Assembly (NCBI GenBank): GCA_003056425.1
Contig: PYVY01000009.1
Span: 62,001-126,000, forward strand
Length of the DNA stretch: 64,000 nucleotides
Reading direction: 5' to 3'
Source of the DNA: Alteromonas indica
Lineage (GTDB): Bacteria > Pseudomonadota > Gammaproteobacteria > Enterobacterales > Alteromonadaceae
The position numbers were made by a program, and so were the translations under genes. The notes below the pieces were generated by a model. That model was not told the DNA's origin, made no database searches, and saw only the letters and a list, made by a program, of their open reading frames with translations. Shown here one piece after another: positions 1 to 8,057 of this stretch (within the stretch, counting starts at the first letter, position 1; the number at the start of each line of letters is the position of its first letter).

Positions 1-402
1 CACGAGCTTATCGCCCCCATCGGCAGTAGCGAACGCGCGTTATACCAGCAAATGATGTGTTTTATGATAACCGAGCTTGAACAGCCGCTATGGAACATAG
101 TGAAACACGACTTCATTTTACCTGAACATCATCGGCTGGCCCAAATGCAGCAGGTGGCGACTTTTGAGTTTGAACGGGCAATCAGCGAATTTTCTACGTT
201 ATTAGGCGCTAAAGATTACGTTAGCGGGCCGATGTTCAGTATGGCTGATATTGTCGCCGGGCAGTTACTGGCCTGGGCCGATGAATCGAAGCTGGCATTG
301 CCGCATGACAATGTTCAGGCCTACAAAGAACGCGTACTTTCGCGCCAGGCTTTTTTCAAGGCTACAGAGCGCGAGCAGTCGGCCAAAGCAGCAGTAGCCT
401 GA
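1..402 (+). CDS. Glutathione S-transferase-like protein, C-terminal part (5' end outside window)
   Basis: The reading frame is open from base 1 and ends at TGA 400-402, so about 133 C-terminal residues are visible. The helical segment contains a 'GAKDYVSGPMFSMADIV' stretch that matches the N-capping/hydrophobic-staple region of the GST C-terminal all-alpha domain (S/T-x-x-D pattern with SMAD). The N-terminal thioredoxin-like glutathione-binding domain lies upstream of the window, so the GST class and substrate cannot be judged. The first in-frame ATG (52) is probably internal, because the frame and GST-like helix character continue upstream of it. Confidence 0.75.
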   Translation, partial: HELIAPIGSSERALYQQMMCFMITELEQPLWNIVKHDFILPEHHRLAQMQQVATFEFERAISEFSTLLGAKDYVSGPMFSMADIVAGQLLAWADESKLALPHDNVQAYKERVLSRQAFFKATEREQSAKAAVA

Positions 403-758
403 GTCCCTTCCGTAAGGCCTGGCTAGCCAGCAACCCGCTTAATGGCGGCGCTGAACGATGCGCATAGCATAGTGATGGGCGTAGGATAGTGACGTGCATA
501 GCATGGAAGAATACAAACGCGGAGCTAGCCAGGGCCTGGCTAGCAAAAATAGTTTACGGCGGCTGAATAGCTTCGGATGGAAGTTGTACGGAACGGGCTT
601 TACCGTTAGCAGTAGTGGGCGCCGTGGAGGTTAGAAAGTGAAAGGTTCAGGTTTTACAATATGAGCCTGCTGGCTACCCGGTGCTAACAAATAACGGCTA
701 GCTAAAGCATCGTCTTCGCCTTAAGAACGAGCGTAAGCAAGGTAGTTAAGCAGGGGCG
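403..758. repeat. Intergenic region with repeated GGCTAGCC palindromes
   Basis: This 356-base stretch holds no credible gene. It contains a perfect 12-base palindrome CTGGCTAGCCAG at 419-430 and a perfect 10-bp inverted repeat with a 1-base centre at 524-544 (GCTAGCCAGG / CCTGGCTAGC). The 10-mer CCTGGCTAGC is therefore present in both places, and a further GGCTAGC lies near 696. A direct repeat of GCATAGCAT occurs near 455-503. It may be a small REP-like element or a set of transcription-end structures; no T-tract follows the stems. Confidence 0.5.
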
Positions 759-1193
759 CTACTCAGCGTACAGTTTTTGCTGAAATTTCAATGTATGGCT
801 GGCGCTTCCGCGTTTGATATCAATAACAAACCGAAACGTTTCCATATCATCAAAGGCAATATTCGCCAGATAATAAATAGCCTCACCTTCTTCAACTTTT
901 CGAAAAGCCAACGGATGTTGTTTGCCCAGAAGGTTGGTGGCGGTGCCGGTAATATCCACATTCTGGGCTTGCTGATTTTGCTTATCAAGTACCGATATGT
1001 TTACCAGCGCAGTGTATTTGCTGCGCACAATACCGTAGGCCTGAGCGACTTGCGGGGTTAAAAATGCCGTATTCACCACAATATAATGCACGTCCCATTG
1101 GCCTAGGGTCTTTTTCTGCTCAGCTGCACCAGGTGCACTAAACAGCAGACAGGCCACTACTATCAATAGCCAATTTGGCATGCGTATAGGCAT
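759..1193 (-). CDS. DUF4426 domain-containing periplasmic protein
   Basis: This 144-residue protein has an N-terminal signal peptide (hydrophobic 'LLIVVACLLFSAPGAA' then charged mature start) and a body resembling the DUF4426 family: an early 'GQWDVHYIVVNTAFL' strand and a C-terminal beta-rich part ending 'LKFQQKLYAE'. The open frame continues upstream to 1442, but that part overlaps the yggT gene. ATG 1193 gives a proper signal peptide; ATG 1181 is an alternative. The family has no established function. It is the last gene of the yggS-proC-yggT operon, an arrangement I recall from other marine gammaproteobacteria. Confidence 0.8.
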   Translation of the reverse strand: MPIRMPNWLLIVVACLLFSAPGAAEQKKTLGQWDVHYIVVNTAFLTPQVAQAYGIVRSKYTALVNISVLDKQNQQAQNVDITGTATNLLGKQHPLAFRKVEEGEAIYYLANIAFDDMETFRFVIDIKRGSASHTLKFQQKLYAE

Positions 1194-1231
1194 ATTAATC
1201 CATCGCCCTCGTAACCCCGCTACCCCCCGGC

Positions 1232-1774
1232 TTAATAAAGGCCAAAGGTGTCTTGCAGTAGTATTTGAATAAATTGCAGTGCCACAATGGCCACTAATAC
1301 CGATAGGTCTAGCCCGCCAATAGGGGGGATAATCTTTCGGATAGGAGCTAAAAATGGTTCGGTAAGCTGATACAGCACATGTTCTACCGGGTTTTGGCCC
1401 TGCGAAATCCAGCTTAATATAGCGCGCAGAATCAGTACCCAAAATACTAACGAGAACGCTTCTTTCACTACATCGACCACAGCGAGTAAGAATAAGTGTA
1501 ATGGATTGGCAAAGCTGGCGCCGACCAACAAGTATAAGGTCGCAATTTTAGCTAACGCAACAATAACGGCCAAAACAAAGGTGGCGGTGTCGAACCGGCC
1601 CAGCGAGGGGATAACGCGTCGCAACGGCCCCACAATTGGGTGGGTGGCTTTTACTACAAATTGGCTTAGCGGATTATAAAAATCGGCTCGAACCAACTGT
1701 AGCCACAAGCGTAAAATCACTACCATCAAATACAAATTGAACAGGGTAGAGACAAGAAATACCGTTGCGCTCAT
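1232..1774 (-). CDS. yggT: YggT family integral membrane protein
   Basis: The 180-residue protein consists of two homologous YGGT halves. The first carries 'NPLSQFVVKATHPIVGPLRR' and the second 'NPVEHVLYQLTEPFLAPIRK', each followed by a glycine/proline turn and a hydrophobic helix, giving about four or five membrane segments. YggT proteins are inner-membrane proteins linked in various bacteria to osmotic tolerance and, in related CcmB3/YlmG forms, to membrane organisation; the biochemical role is unclear. The gene starts 22 bases downstream of the proC stop and precedes the DUF4426 gene in the same operon. Confidence 0.92.
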   Translation of the reverse strand: MSATVFLVSTLFNLYLMVVILRLWLQLVRADFYNPLSQFVVKATHPIVGPLRRVIPSLGRFDTATFVLAVIVALAKIATLYLLVGASFANPLHLFLLAVVDVVKEAFSLVFWVLILRAILSWISQGQNPVEHVLYQLTEPFLAPIRKIIPPIGGLDLSVLVAIVALQFIQILLQDTFGLY

Positions 1775-1795
1775 CGATTAACTTCCTACAAAAAT

Positions 1796-2614
1796 TTAAA
1801 GTTGTTTAGCCATTTCTTCTGCCCGGGCTACTGCCGCGCGCATTGCTTTAGAGACGGTTTCTTGTAAACCCTCATCAATTAACGTATTAACAGCTGCGGC
1901 GGTGGTGCCACCTTTTGAGGTGACCTGAGCCCGCAGTTCACTTAGTTCCAGATCAGGGTTTTGGCATACCATTTCGGCTGCGCCCAGCATTGCCTGCTGC
2001 ACCATTTTCCGTGAAGCCGCCTGATCAAAACCCATGTTAATGGCTTCTTCCTGCATAGCTTGTAAAAATAAGAAGAAGTAGGCTGGGCTGCTGCCGGCCG
2101 CTGCAATAACCCCATTGATATCATCTTCCTGATCAACCCATACAGTGTCGCCCACGCCGTTCATCATATCTTCAACATATTGTCGATTGGTATCGGTAAT
2201 CGTGGGGTCGGCATAAAGCCCTGACATTCCTTTACCCAATAAGCTGGGGGTATTAGGCATTACTCTGGCAACCGGATAGTCACCGCCGAGCATTTCTTTA
2301 AGACGGCTCACCGGCAGGCCGGCCGCGATAGAGATAAACAGTTTGTCGCTAAGATCGTTGCTTTGCAACGCTTCACACATCTGTCCCATCATCTGCGGCT
2401 TAACCGACAAAACAATAGCATCGGCAAAAGTACACGCTTCATCATTTGACTGGGTAGTTTGAATACCGAACTCTTCTTTTAATGCGTCCAGTTTGGGCGT
2501 AGAAGGGTTGCTGGCCATGATCAGGTCTTTGTTATAGCCTGATTGGATAAGCCCACTAATGATGCTCCGGCTCATATTGCCGGCGCCAATAAACGCGAGT
2601 TTTTTCTGTTGCAT
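1796..2614 (-). CDS. proC: Pyrroline-5-carboxylate reductase
   Basis: ProC reduces 1-pyrroline-5-carboxylate to L-proline with NAD(P)H, the last step of proline synthesis. The 272-residue length is typical. Visible features are the N-terminal Rossmann motif 'FIGAGNMSRSIISGL', the segment 'VMPNTPSLLGKGMSGLY', and the C-terminal dimerisation and substrate region with 'AAAGSSPAYFFLFLQAM' and 'VTSKGGTTAAAV', which are diagnostic for the family. ATG 2614 has an AGGA Shine-Dalgarno sequence just upstream. It follows yggS by 42 bases, the usual yggS-proC pairing. Confidence 0.97.
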   Translation of the reverse strand: MQQKKLAFIGAGNMSRSIISGLIQSGYNKDLIMASNPSTPKLDALKEEFGIQTTQSNDEACTFADAIVLSVKPQMMGQMCEALQSNDLSDKLFISIAAGLPVSRLKEMLGGDYPVARVMPNTPSLLGKGMSGLYADPTITDTNRQYVEDMMNGVGDTVWVDQEDDINGVIAAAGSSPAYFFLFLQAMQEEAINMGFDQAASRKMVQQAMLGAAEMVCQNPDLELSELRAQVTSKGGTTAAAVNTLIDEGLQETVSKAMRAAVARAEEMAKQL

Positions 2615-2656
2615 GTCTGTCCTTTTGGTCTGACAAAAAAAATGTAACGCAAAAAG

Positions 2657-3346
2657 CTACTGGTTACGCTCACCAAAAATGGCCGTACCAATACGTACCA
2701 TAGTGGAACCGTGACCGATGGCCGCTTCTAAATCGTCACTCATACCTACGGACAGGGTATCAAAATCGCTCAGCTTTGTATGGTATTGGGCAAATAAATC
2801 TGCCAGCCTGGTCAGGCTACGTTGTTGTTCATCGACACCAACCTGGGCCCGTGGGATAGCCATCAAGCCACGCAACTTTAGCTGCGGGTACTGGCCAATT
2901 TCTTCAATTAATGCCGGCAATTGCGCAGGCGTAACACCGGCCTTGGTGTCTTCATTATCGATATTTAGTTGAATACAAATATTGAGGGGCGGTAAAGCGG
3001 AGGGGCGCTGGTCGTTCAGACGACGCGCAATTTTGGCGCGATCTACTGACTGTACCCAGTCAAAATGTTCGGCCACCAGTTTGGTTTTATTTGACTGTAC
3101 CGGGCCAACCATATGCCACTGTATATCGTGCAAATCGGCTAAAGCCTGGACTTTTTCAACGCCTTCCTGAATATAGTTTTCGCCAAACAAACGTTGTCCT
3201 GCTTCATACGCTAGCCTGATATCAGATACCGGTTTTGTCTTTGACACGGCTAGTAATTGGACCGAATTTGAAGGACGATTAGCCTGCGCAGTCGCCTGAT
3301 CTATGCGTTCATAGGTGATTTTCAGTCGTTCTGCTATTGTTTGCAT
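2657..3346 (-). CDS. yggS: YggS family pyridoxal phosphate homeostasis protein (PLPBP)
   Basis: This 229-residue protein belongs to the PLP-binding PLPBP/YggS family, single-domain TIM-barrel proteins without known catalytic activity that buffer vitamin B6 and affect amino acid homeostasis. Visible signatures are the PLP lysine in 'LLAVSKTKP' near residue 36, 'FGENYIQEGVEKV', 'WHMVGPVQSNK', and the phosphate-binding end 'SVGMSDDLEAAIGHGSTMVRIGTAIFG'. It is the first gene of the leftward operon. Its start codon is only 29 bases from the divergent pilT start, so the promoters of the two operons must be closely interleaved or lie within coding sequence. Confidence 0.96.
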   Translation of the reverse strand: MQTIAERLKITYERIDQATAQANRPSNSVQLLAVSKTKPVSDIRLAYEAGQRLFGENYIQEGVEKVQALADLHDIQWHMVGPVQSNKTKLVAEHFDWVQSVDRAKIARRLNDQRPSALPPLNICIQLNIDNEDTKAGVTPAQLPALIEEIGQYPQLKLRGLMAIPRAQVGVDEQQRSLTRLADLFAQYHTKLSDFDTLSVGMSDDLEAAIGHGSTMVRIGTAIFGERNQ

Positions 3347-3375
3347 AGTGCACCTATCGATATGGAGATGTAATC

Positions 3376-4413
3376 GTGGATATTACCGAACTTTTAGCTT
3401 TCAGTGTAAAGAATAACGCGTCGGATTTGCACCTGTCAGCTGGCCTGCCGCCGATTATCCGGGTTGACGGACAAATGCGCAGACTGAATATCCCTGAGCT
3501 GGATCATAAGCAGGTGCATGCGCTGATTTACGAAATCATGAATGATAATCAGCGTAAAGAATACGAAGAAAACCTGGAAATCGATTTTTCATTCGAAGTG
3601 AAAGACTTATCCCGTTTCCGGGTCAATGCCTTTGTGCAAAACCGCGGCGCCGCGGCAGTTCTGAGAACCATACCGTCGCGGGTATTGACCTTGGATGAAC
3701 TGGGAGCACCGGAAATATTTAAAGATATTATCGACCAGCCTACCGGCCTGGTGTTAGTTACCGGCGCTACCGGTTCGGGGAAAAGTACCACGCTGGCCGC
3801 AATGGTTGACCATATTAATGCCCATAAACGCGATCATATCCTGACCATTGAAGATCCTATCGAATTTGTCCACGACAACAAGCTTAGTGTCATCAATCAG
3901 CGGGAAGTGCACCGTGATACTCACAGTTTTAACAATGCGCTTCGTTCCGCATTACGTGAAGATCCGGATGTCATTCTGGTGGGTGAGCTACGTGACCTTG
4001 AAACCATTCGGTTAGCCATGTCAGCCGCAGAAACCGGCCATTTGGTGTTTGGTACCCTGCATACAAACTCCGCGCCGAAAACGATTGACCGTATTGTCGA
4101 TGTATTCCCGGCCGCAGAAAAATCCATGATTCGCTCAATGTTGTCTGAGTCATTACGGGCGGTCATCTCGCAGTCACTGCTGAAAAAAATTGGTGGGGGC
4201 AGGGTTGCCGCGCACGAGATAATGCTGGGCGTACCGGCTATTCGTAACCTGATTCGAGAAGATAAAGTGCCGCAAATGTATTCGGTTATTCAAACCGGTC
4301 AATCATTGGGCATGCAAACAATGGATCAGTGCTTACAACGCCTGGTGGCTAAAGGTGTGGTTAGCCAACAGGATGCCGCAGCTAAGTCCGTCGATAAACA
4401 AAACAGTTTCTAA
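3376..4413 (+). CDS. pilT: Type IV pilus retraction ATPase PilT
   Basis: PilT is the hexameric cytoplasmic ATPase that depolymerises type IV pili and powers twitching and DNA uptake. The 345-residue sequence shows the Walker A motif 'GATGSGKSTT', the Asp-box region 'ILTIEDPIEFVH', Walker B 'VILVGELRDLETIRLA', the His box 'TGHLVFGTLHT', and the C-terminal PilT signature 'AIRNLIREDKVPQMYS'. The start is GTG 3376, preceded by GGAG; no in-frame ATG fits better. pilU follows after 10 bases, so the two retraction ATPases are co-transcribed. Confidence 0.98.
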   Translation: MDITELLAFSVKNNASDLHLSAGLPPIIRVDGQMRRLNIPELDHKQVHALIYEIMNDNQRKEYEENLEIDFSFEVKDLSRFRVNAFVQNRGAAAVLRTIPSRVLTLDELGAPEIFKDIIDQPTGLVLVTGATGSGKSTTLAAMVDHINAHKRDHILTIEDPIEFVHDNKLSVINQREVHRDTHSFNNALRSALREDPDVILVGELRDLETIRLAMSAAETGHLVFGTLHTNSAPKTIDRIVDVFPAAEKSMIRSMLSESLRAVISQSLLKKIGGGRVAAHEIMLGVPAIRNLIREDKVPQMYSVIQTGQSLGMQTMDQCLQRLVAKGVVSQQDAAAKSVDKQNSF

Positions 4414-4423
4414 GGAATACACC

Positions 4424-5530
4424 GTGTTGATTGATTTTTTGCGCCAGGCCACCGACTTGGGCGCGTCAGATATATTTGTAACTGCCGGCTTTCCGGTTAG
4501 CGCCAAGATAAATGGCGAATTAACCAGTCTTAGCGAAGACAAACTCTCAGCCTTTCAGGCTAAAGAACTGGTGCACAGTGTGATGGAGGCTCGCTATATC
4601 GAGGAGCTTACTACCCAAAAAGAAGCTAACTTTGCTGTAGGTATTTCCGGATTGGGGCGGTTTCGGTGTAGTGCCTTTTGGCAGCGGGACTCAGTGGGCA
4701 TGGTTATTCGGCGAATTGTAACGGAAATTCCAAAGGTAGATGATTTAGGATTACCCGCCATTTTAAAAGATGTCATTATGGCGAAACGCGGGCTTATTCT
4801 GATGGTAGGCGCCACTGGCACGGGTAAGTCAACCTCGCTGGCAGCGCTTATTGATCATCGGAATCATAATTCTAAAGGTCATATCCTGACCATTGAAGAT
4901 CCTATAGAATTTATTCACCGCCACGGCCAGTGTGTGGTTACCCAGCGTGAAGTCGGGATTGATACCCATTCTTTTGACGAGGCATTGAAAAGCTCCTTGC
5001 GTCAGGCGCCTGATGTGATTTTGCTAGGCGAGATTCGTTCCATGGAAACCATGGAGTATGCTATGTCATTTGCCGATACGGGACACTTGTGTGTGGCCAC
5101 ATTACATGCCAATAACGCCAACCAGGCAATTGAACGGATAATGCATCTGGCGCCTAAAGAGCTGCACAATAAGCTTTTGTTTGACCTCAGCCTGAACTTG
5201 CGGGCAATAGTGGCACAGCAATTGGTGCCTACCAAGCAAGGGGGCCGTAAGGCGGCTATTGAGGTTTTACTGAATTCGCCGTTTGTCAGCGAACTCATTC
5301 AAAACAACCGTATTGGCGAATTAAAAAACGCCATGAAGAAAAGTCGGGAATCAGGAATGCAAACTTTTGATATGGCGCTCTATACGCTATATCAGCAAGG
5401 CGATATTGAGCTTGAGCAAGCACTGCATCATGCTGATTCGCCCAACGATTTACGGTTGATGGTGAAACTGGACACCAATGAGGGTTCTGATTTAGGCTCG
5501 CTAAGTAATGTGTCAATAGATATGGATTAA
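4424..5530 (+). CDS. pilU: PilT/PilU family type IV pilus ATPase
   Basis: PilU is the accessory retraction ATPase that works with PilT. The 368-residue protein carries Walker A 'GATGTGKSTS', Asp box 'HILTIEDPIEFIHR', Walker B 'DVILLGEIRSMETMEYAM' and His box 'GHLCVATLHANN', with an N-terminal PAS-like region beginning 'LIDFLRQATDLGASDIFVTAG'. The frame opens earlier, at 4355, but that would overlap pilT. GTG 4424 has an AAGGA ribosome site seven bases upstream and matches the length of other PilU proteins. DUF2007 gene 5533 follows after two bases. Confidence 0.96.
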   Translation: MLIDFLRQATDLGASDIFVTAGFPVSAKINGELTSLSEDKLSAFQAKELVHSVMEARYIEELTTQKEANFAVGISGLGRFRCSAFWQRDSVGMVIRRIVTEIPKVDDLGLPAILKDVIMAKRGLILMVGATGTGKSTSLAALIDHRNHNSKGHILTIEDPIEFIHRHGQCVVTQREVGIDTHSFDEALKSSLRQAPDVILLGEIRSMETMEYAMSFADTGHLCVATLHANNANQAIERIMHLAPKELHNKLLFDLSLNLRAIVAQQLVPTKQGGRKAAIEVLLNSPFVSELIQNNRIGELKNAMKKSRESGMQTFDMALYTLYQQGDIELEQALHHADSPNDLRLMVKLDTNEGSDLGSLSNVSIDMD

Positions 5531-5532
5531 AC

Positions 5533-5895
5533 ATGCAAAAGCTGTTTGGTAGTGATGATCGCTTTTTAATTCAGCGTCTGCGCAGTGAACTTGAGGCAGC
5601 AGGCATCCCCTACCTGATGAAAAACGAATACGTGGCGGGGGCCGTTGGCGAGCTACCCTGGCACGATATTCAGCAGGAAGTATGGCTAATTGATGAAAGC
5701 TGGGCACACCAGGCAGGCAAAGTGGTAGAAAGTTTAAGCGGAGATGGCCGCTGCTTTTGCGAAAATTCCGACTGGCAATGCAGCCAATGTAACGAACTTA
5801 ATGAAGGGGCCTTCGCTATTTGCTGGCAGTGCCAAGCTACAAAAGAAGAGCCCTGTTGTCATCGTACTGCCCATGGCTGTACTGAAGAAAGTTAA
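5533..5895 (+). CDS. DUF2007 protein with C-terminal RanBP2-like zinc finger
   Basis: The 120-residue product has an N-terminal DUF2007 (putative signal-transducing) domain, residues 1-68, recognisable from 'DRFLIQRLRSELEAAGIPYLMKNEY' and 'EVWLIDESWAHQA'. A cysteine-rich tail follows with W81-x-C83-x2-C86, N90 and C97-x2-C100, matching the RanBP2-type zinc finger pattern. Further cysteines at 74, 76, 108, 109 and 116 give an unusually cysteine-rich end. The gene is two bases behind pilU and so is probably in the pilTU transcript. Function is unknown; a protein-binding role is inference from the zinc finger. Confidence 0.75.
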   Translation: MQKLFGSDDRFLIQRLRSELEAAGIPYLMKNEYVAGAVGELPWHDIQQEVWLIDESWAHQAGKVVESLSGDGRCFCENSDWQCSQCNELNEGAFAICWQCQATKEEPCCHRTAHGCTEES

Positions 5896-5933
5896 TTCAC
5901 CCTGTTCAAATTAAGCCCGGTCAACCCCTGGCA

Positions 5934-6362
5934 TTAATACTGGTTTTCAGCCCAACTGGTAAATATCACGCAGGCGGATACGCTATCGATTTTTTCTTTG
6001 GTCAGTTTTTTGTAACCGCCTAGCTCAAAAAGCATTGATTTCGCATCTGCCGTGGATAAACGCTCATCCCACGTGTCTACTTTTACCTTAAATCGGCCAT
6101 TCAGACGGTTAGCGAATTTTTTCGCGCGTAAGGTGACTTCCTGTTCGGTGCCATCCATATTAAGCGGCAGGCCAACTACCGCCAGATCTGGAGCCCAGTC
6201 TTCAAATAATTGCCCCACCTTCTGCCAGTCGGGAATACCATCCTGGGCCTTCAGGGCTGACAACGGAGAGGCGGTGCCGGTAATTTCCTGGCCCACGGCC
6301 ACTCCAATACTTTTCGTGCCGAAATCAAATGCCAATACGGTACGCTGGCCGGCTTCACGCAT
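5934..6362 (-). CDS. ruvX: Holliday junction resolvase RuvX / YqgF, pre-16S rRNA nuclease
   Basis: RuvX/YqgF is an RNase H-fold nuclease implicated in Holliday junction resolution and in maturation of the 16S rRNA 5' end. The 142-residue protein shows the first acidic motif in '[16 protein letters not shown]', the central '[16 protein letters not shown]', the '[14 protein letters not shown]' motif, and the C-terminal '[13 protein letters not shown]' with the last catalytic aspartate. The start overlaps the end of yqgE by eight bases, the usual yqgE-ruvX coupling. It is convergent with the DUF2007 gene, with 38 bases between stops. Confidence 0.96.
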   Translation of the reverse strand: MREAGQRTVLAFDFGTKSIGVAVGQEITGTASPLSALKAQDGIPDWQKVGQLFEDWAPDLAVVGLPLNMDGTEQEVTLRAKKFANRLNGRFKVKVDTWDERLSTADAKSMLFELGGYKKLTKEKIDSVSACVIFTSWAENQY

Positions 6363-6921
6363 GCCCCACGTCCGGGGTTAACTGCCACACATCTATTCCC
6401 AACTTATTTACGGCCGCCTGCCATTTCTTGTGGATTGGCGTATTAAACAGGATTTCCGGGTCAGCTTCGATGGTCAGCCAGACGTTGTCTTGAAGTTCCT
6501 GCTCTAACTGGCCGGCGGTCCAGCCTGCATAGCCTAAGGCAATAACCGACTTCTCCGGGCCACTGTTACTGCCGATGGCAGTAAGAATATCTTTGGAGGT
6601 GGTAATAACAATATTGTCGGCTAGCGTTAAACTGGATGCCCACTGACCCTGGTCAGAGTGCAGCACGAAGCCGCGCTCCTGATTTACCGGTCCGCCAGCC
6701 AAAATAATATCATCTTGTTTATGGGCCACCACTTCTAACGCTTTGTCAGTTTGCTCTAAGAGTTCTTTAAGGTTCATCGACGAAGGCTGGTTGATGACAA
6801 TACCCATAGCGCCTTCTTCATTGTGCTCACAAATATAGGTCAGCGAACGCTCAAAATACGGATCATCCAGCGATGGCATGGCAATTAATAAATGGTTCTG
6901 TAAGCTCTTTACCTCAGTCAT
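6355..6921 (-). CDS. yqgE: YqgE/AlgH family protein
   Basis: The 188-residue protein is a full-length YqgE/AlgH (DUF179) member: it starts '[40 protein letters not shown]', cut here for length as the family's hallmark opening, and includes '[17 protein letters not shown]' and '[22 protein letters not shown]'. In Pseudomonas AlgH was connected to alginate regulation, but the biochemical function is not settled. It overlaps gshB by four bases upstream and ruvX by eight bases downstream, so all three are translated from one message. Confidence 0.95.
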   Translation of the reverse strand: MTEVKSLQNHLLIAMPSLDDPYFERSLTYICEHNEEGAMGIVINQPSSMNLKELLEQTDKALEVVAHKQDDIILAGGPVNQERGFVLHSDQGQWASSLTLADNIVITTSKDILTAIGSNSGPEKSVIALGYAGWTAGQLEQELQDNVWLTIEADPEILFNTPIHKKWQAAVNKLGIDVWQLTPDVGHA

Positions 6922-7886
6922 ACACTCACTCTGTCGGTTGCCTGCAGGCGCCGTTCAATGGCATCAAATAACATACCTGTAATGTTAATATCAAAACTGG
7001 CTTCTATTTCTCTTACGCAGGTGGGGCTGGTTACGTTTATTTCCGTAATTTTGTTGCCAATAACATCCAGCCCTACAAACAATAAGCCATGGGCCTTTAG
7101 CGTGGGTGCAATATGCTGCGCTAATGCCAGATCTGACTCACTTAAAGGCTGTGGTCGACCCGTGCCACCGGCGGCCAGATTGCCCCGGGTTTCGCCCTTG
7201 CCAGGTAGGCGGGCTAAGGCATAGGGCACCACCTCGCCGTCGATAATCAGAATACGCTTATCGCCATCGACAATTTCGGGCAAATACTTTTGGACCATCA
7301 TATGACGTTTACCATGCGCGGTTAACGTTTCAATAACGACGCCCAGGTTATTACCATCTTCTTTGATTCTGAAAATGGACGCGCCACCCATTCCATCCAG
7401 AGGTTTACATATAATGTCCTGATGACGGGCATGAAACGCCCTTACACGAGCAGCATTACTGGTGACCATGGTGTCGGGAATAAGCTCGCTGAACCAGGCC
7501 GTAAACAATTTCTCATTGTAGTCGCGCAGGCCCTGGGGGTTATTTACAACTAACGCACCGTCACGCTCAGCCAATGTCAGTATTTGCGTGGCATACAGAA
7601 ATTCGCTGTCAAACGGCGGATCCTTACGCATTAATATCACATCGATATCACCCAGCGGGATAATTTGTGTATCACCTAACGTATAAAAATCTTCGTTTTG
7701 ATCGCGCACCGTTACCGGTCTGGCCAAGCCCATTGGCTTACCATTGTCGAGGTACAAATCGCCGGGTTCAAAATATAACACCCGGGTGCCCCGGCGCTGG
7801 GCTTCCAACATCATCGCAAAACTGGTGTCTTTGTAAGGTTTGATATTGGCGATGGGATCCATCACCACACCCACTGTATAGGTCAT
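6918..7886 (-). CDS. gshB: Glutathione synthetase
   Basis: GshB joins gamma-glutamylcysteine and glycine with ATP to make glutathione. The 322-residue protein has the expected ATP-grasp layout: N-terminal 'VGVVMDPIANIKPYKDTSFAMM', the central 'VVNNPQGLRDYNEKLF', the glycine-rich loop 'CKPLDGMGGASIFRI', and the metal-binding C-terminal segment 'FVGLDVIGNKITEINVTSPTCVREI'. It overlaps the downstream yqgE start by four bases. It is 171 bases downstream of rsmE, matching the common rsmE-gshB-yqgE-ruvX order of gammaproteobacteria. Confidence 0.98.
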   Translation of the reverse strand: MTYTVGVVMDPIANIKPYKDTSFAMMLEAQRRGTRVLYFEPGDLYLDNGKPMGLARPVTVRDQNEDFYTLGDTQIIPLGDIDVILMRKDPPFDSEFLYATQILTLAERDGALVVNNPQGLRDYNEKLFTAWFSELIPDTMVTSNAARVRAFHARHQDIICKPLDGMGGASIFRIKEDGNNLGVVIETLTAHGKRHMMVQKYLPEIVDGDKRILIIDGEVVPYALARLPGKGETRGNLAAGGTGRPQPLSESDLALAQHIAPTLKAHGLLFVGLDVIGNKITEINVTSPTCVREIEASFDINITGMLFDAIERRLQATDRVSV

Positions 7887-7992
7887 GGCTATTCGCTTAA
7901 ATGGTCACTGTTTGACAAGAATATGGCGCTGGCCTGAGTTTTTTCAAGCCATCGCCCATTATTTGTAGGGCCGCCAGGTAAAAATATCGGGC

Positions 7993-8012
7993 TTGGCTTA
8001 TTTATAAGCCAG
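7993..8012 (-). terminator. Hairpin between rsmE and gshB, possible weak terminator
   Basis: A self-complementary segment (TGGCTTA / TAAGCCA around a 4-base loop) lies 45-65 bases downstream of the rsmE stop on the minus strand. On that strand it is followed, after a short gap, by a run of five T. It could partially terminate rsmE transcription or act as an mRNA-processing stem; a genuine terminator would have the T-run directly at the stem. Confidence 0.35.
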
Positions 8013-8057
8013 GCGGCTGTCACTATTGCTACAGCCAACGCTTACCTACTGCGGCAG

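Noticed and set aside
1194..1442. N-terminal extension of the DUF4426 protein (start at 1442)
   Set aside because: It overlaps yggT, has non-protein-like composition, and would bury the signal peptide found at 1193.
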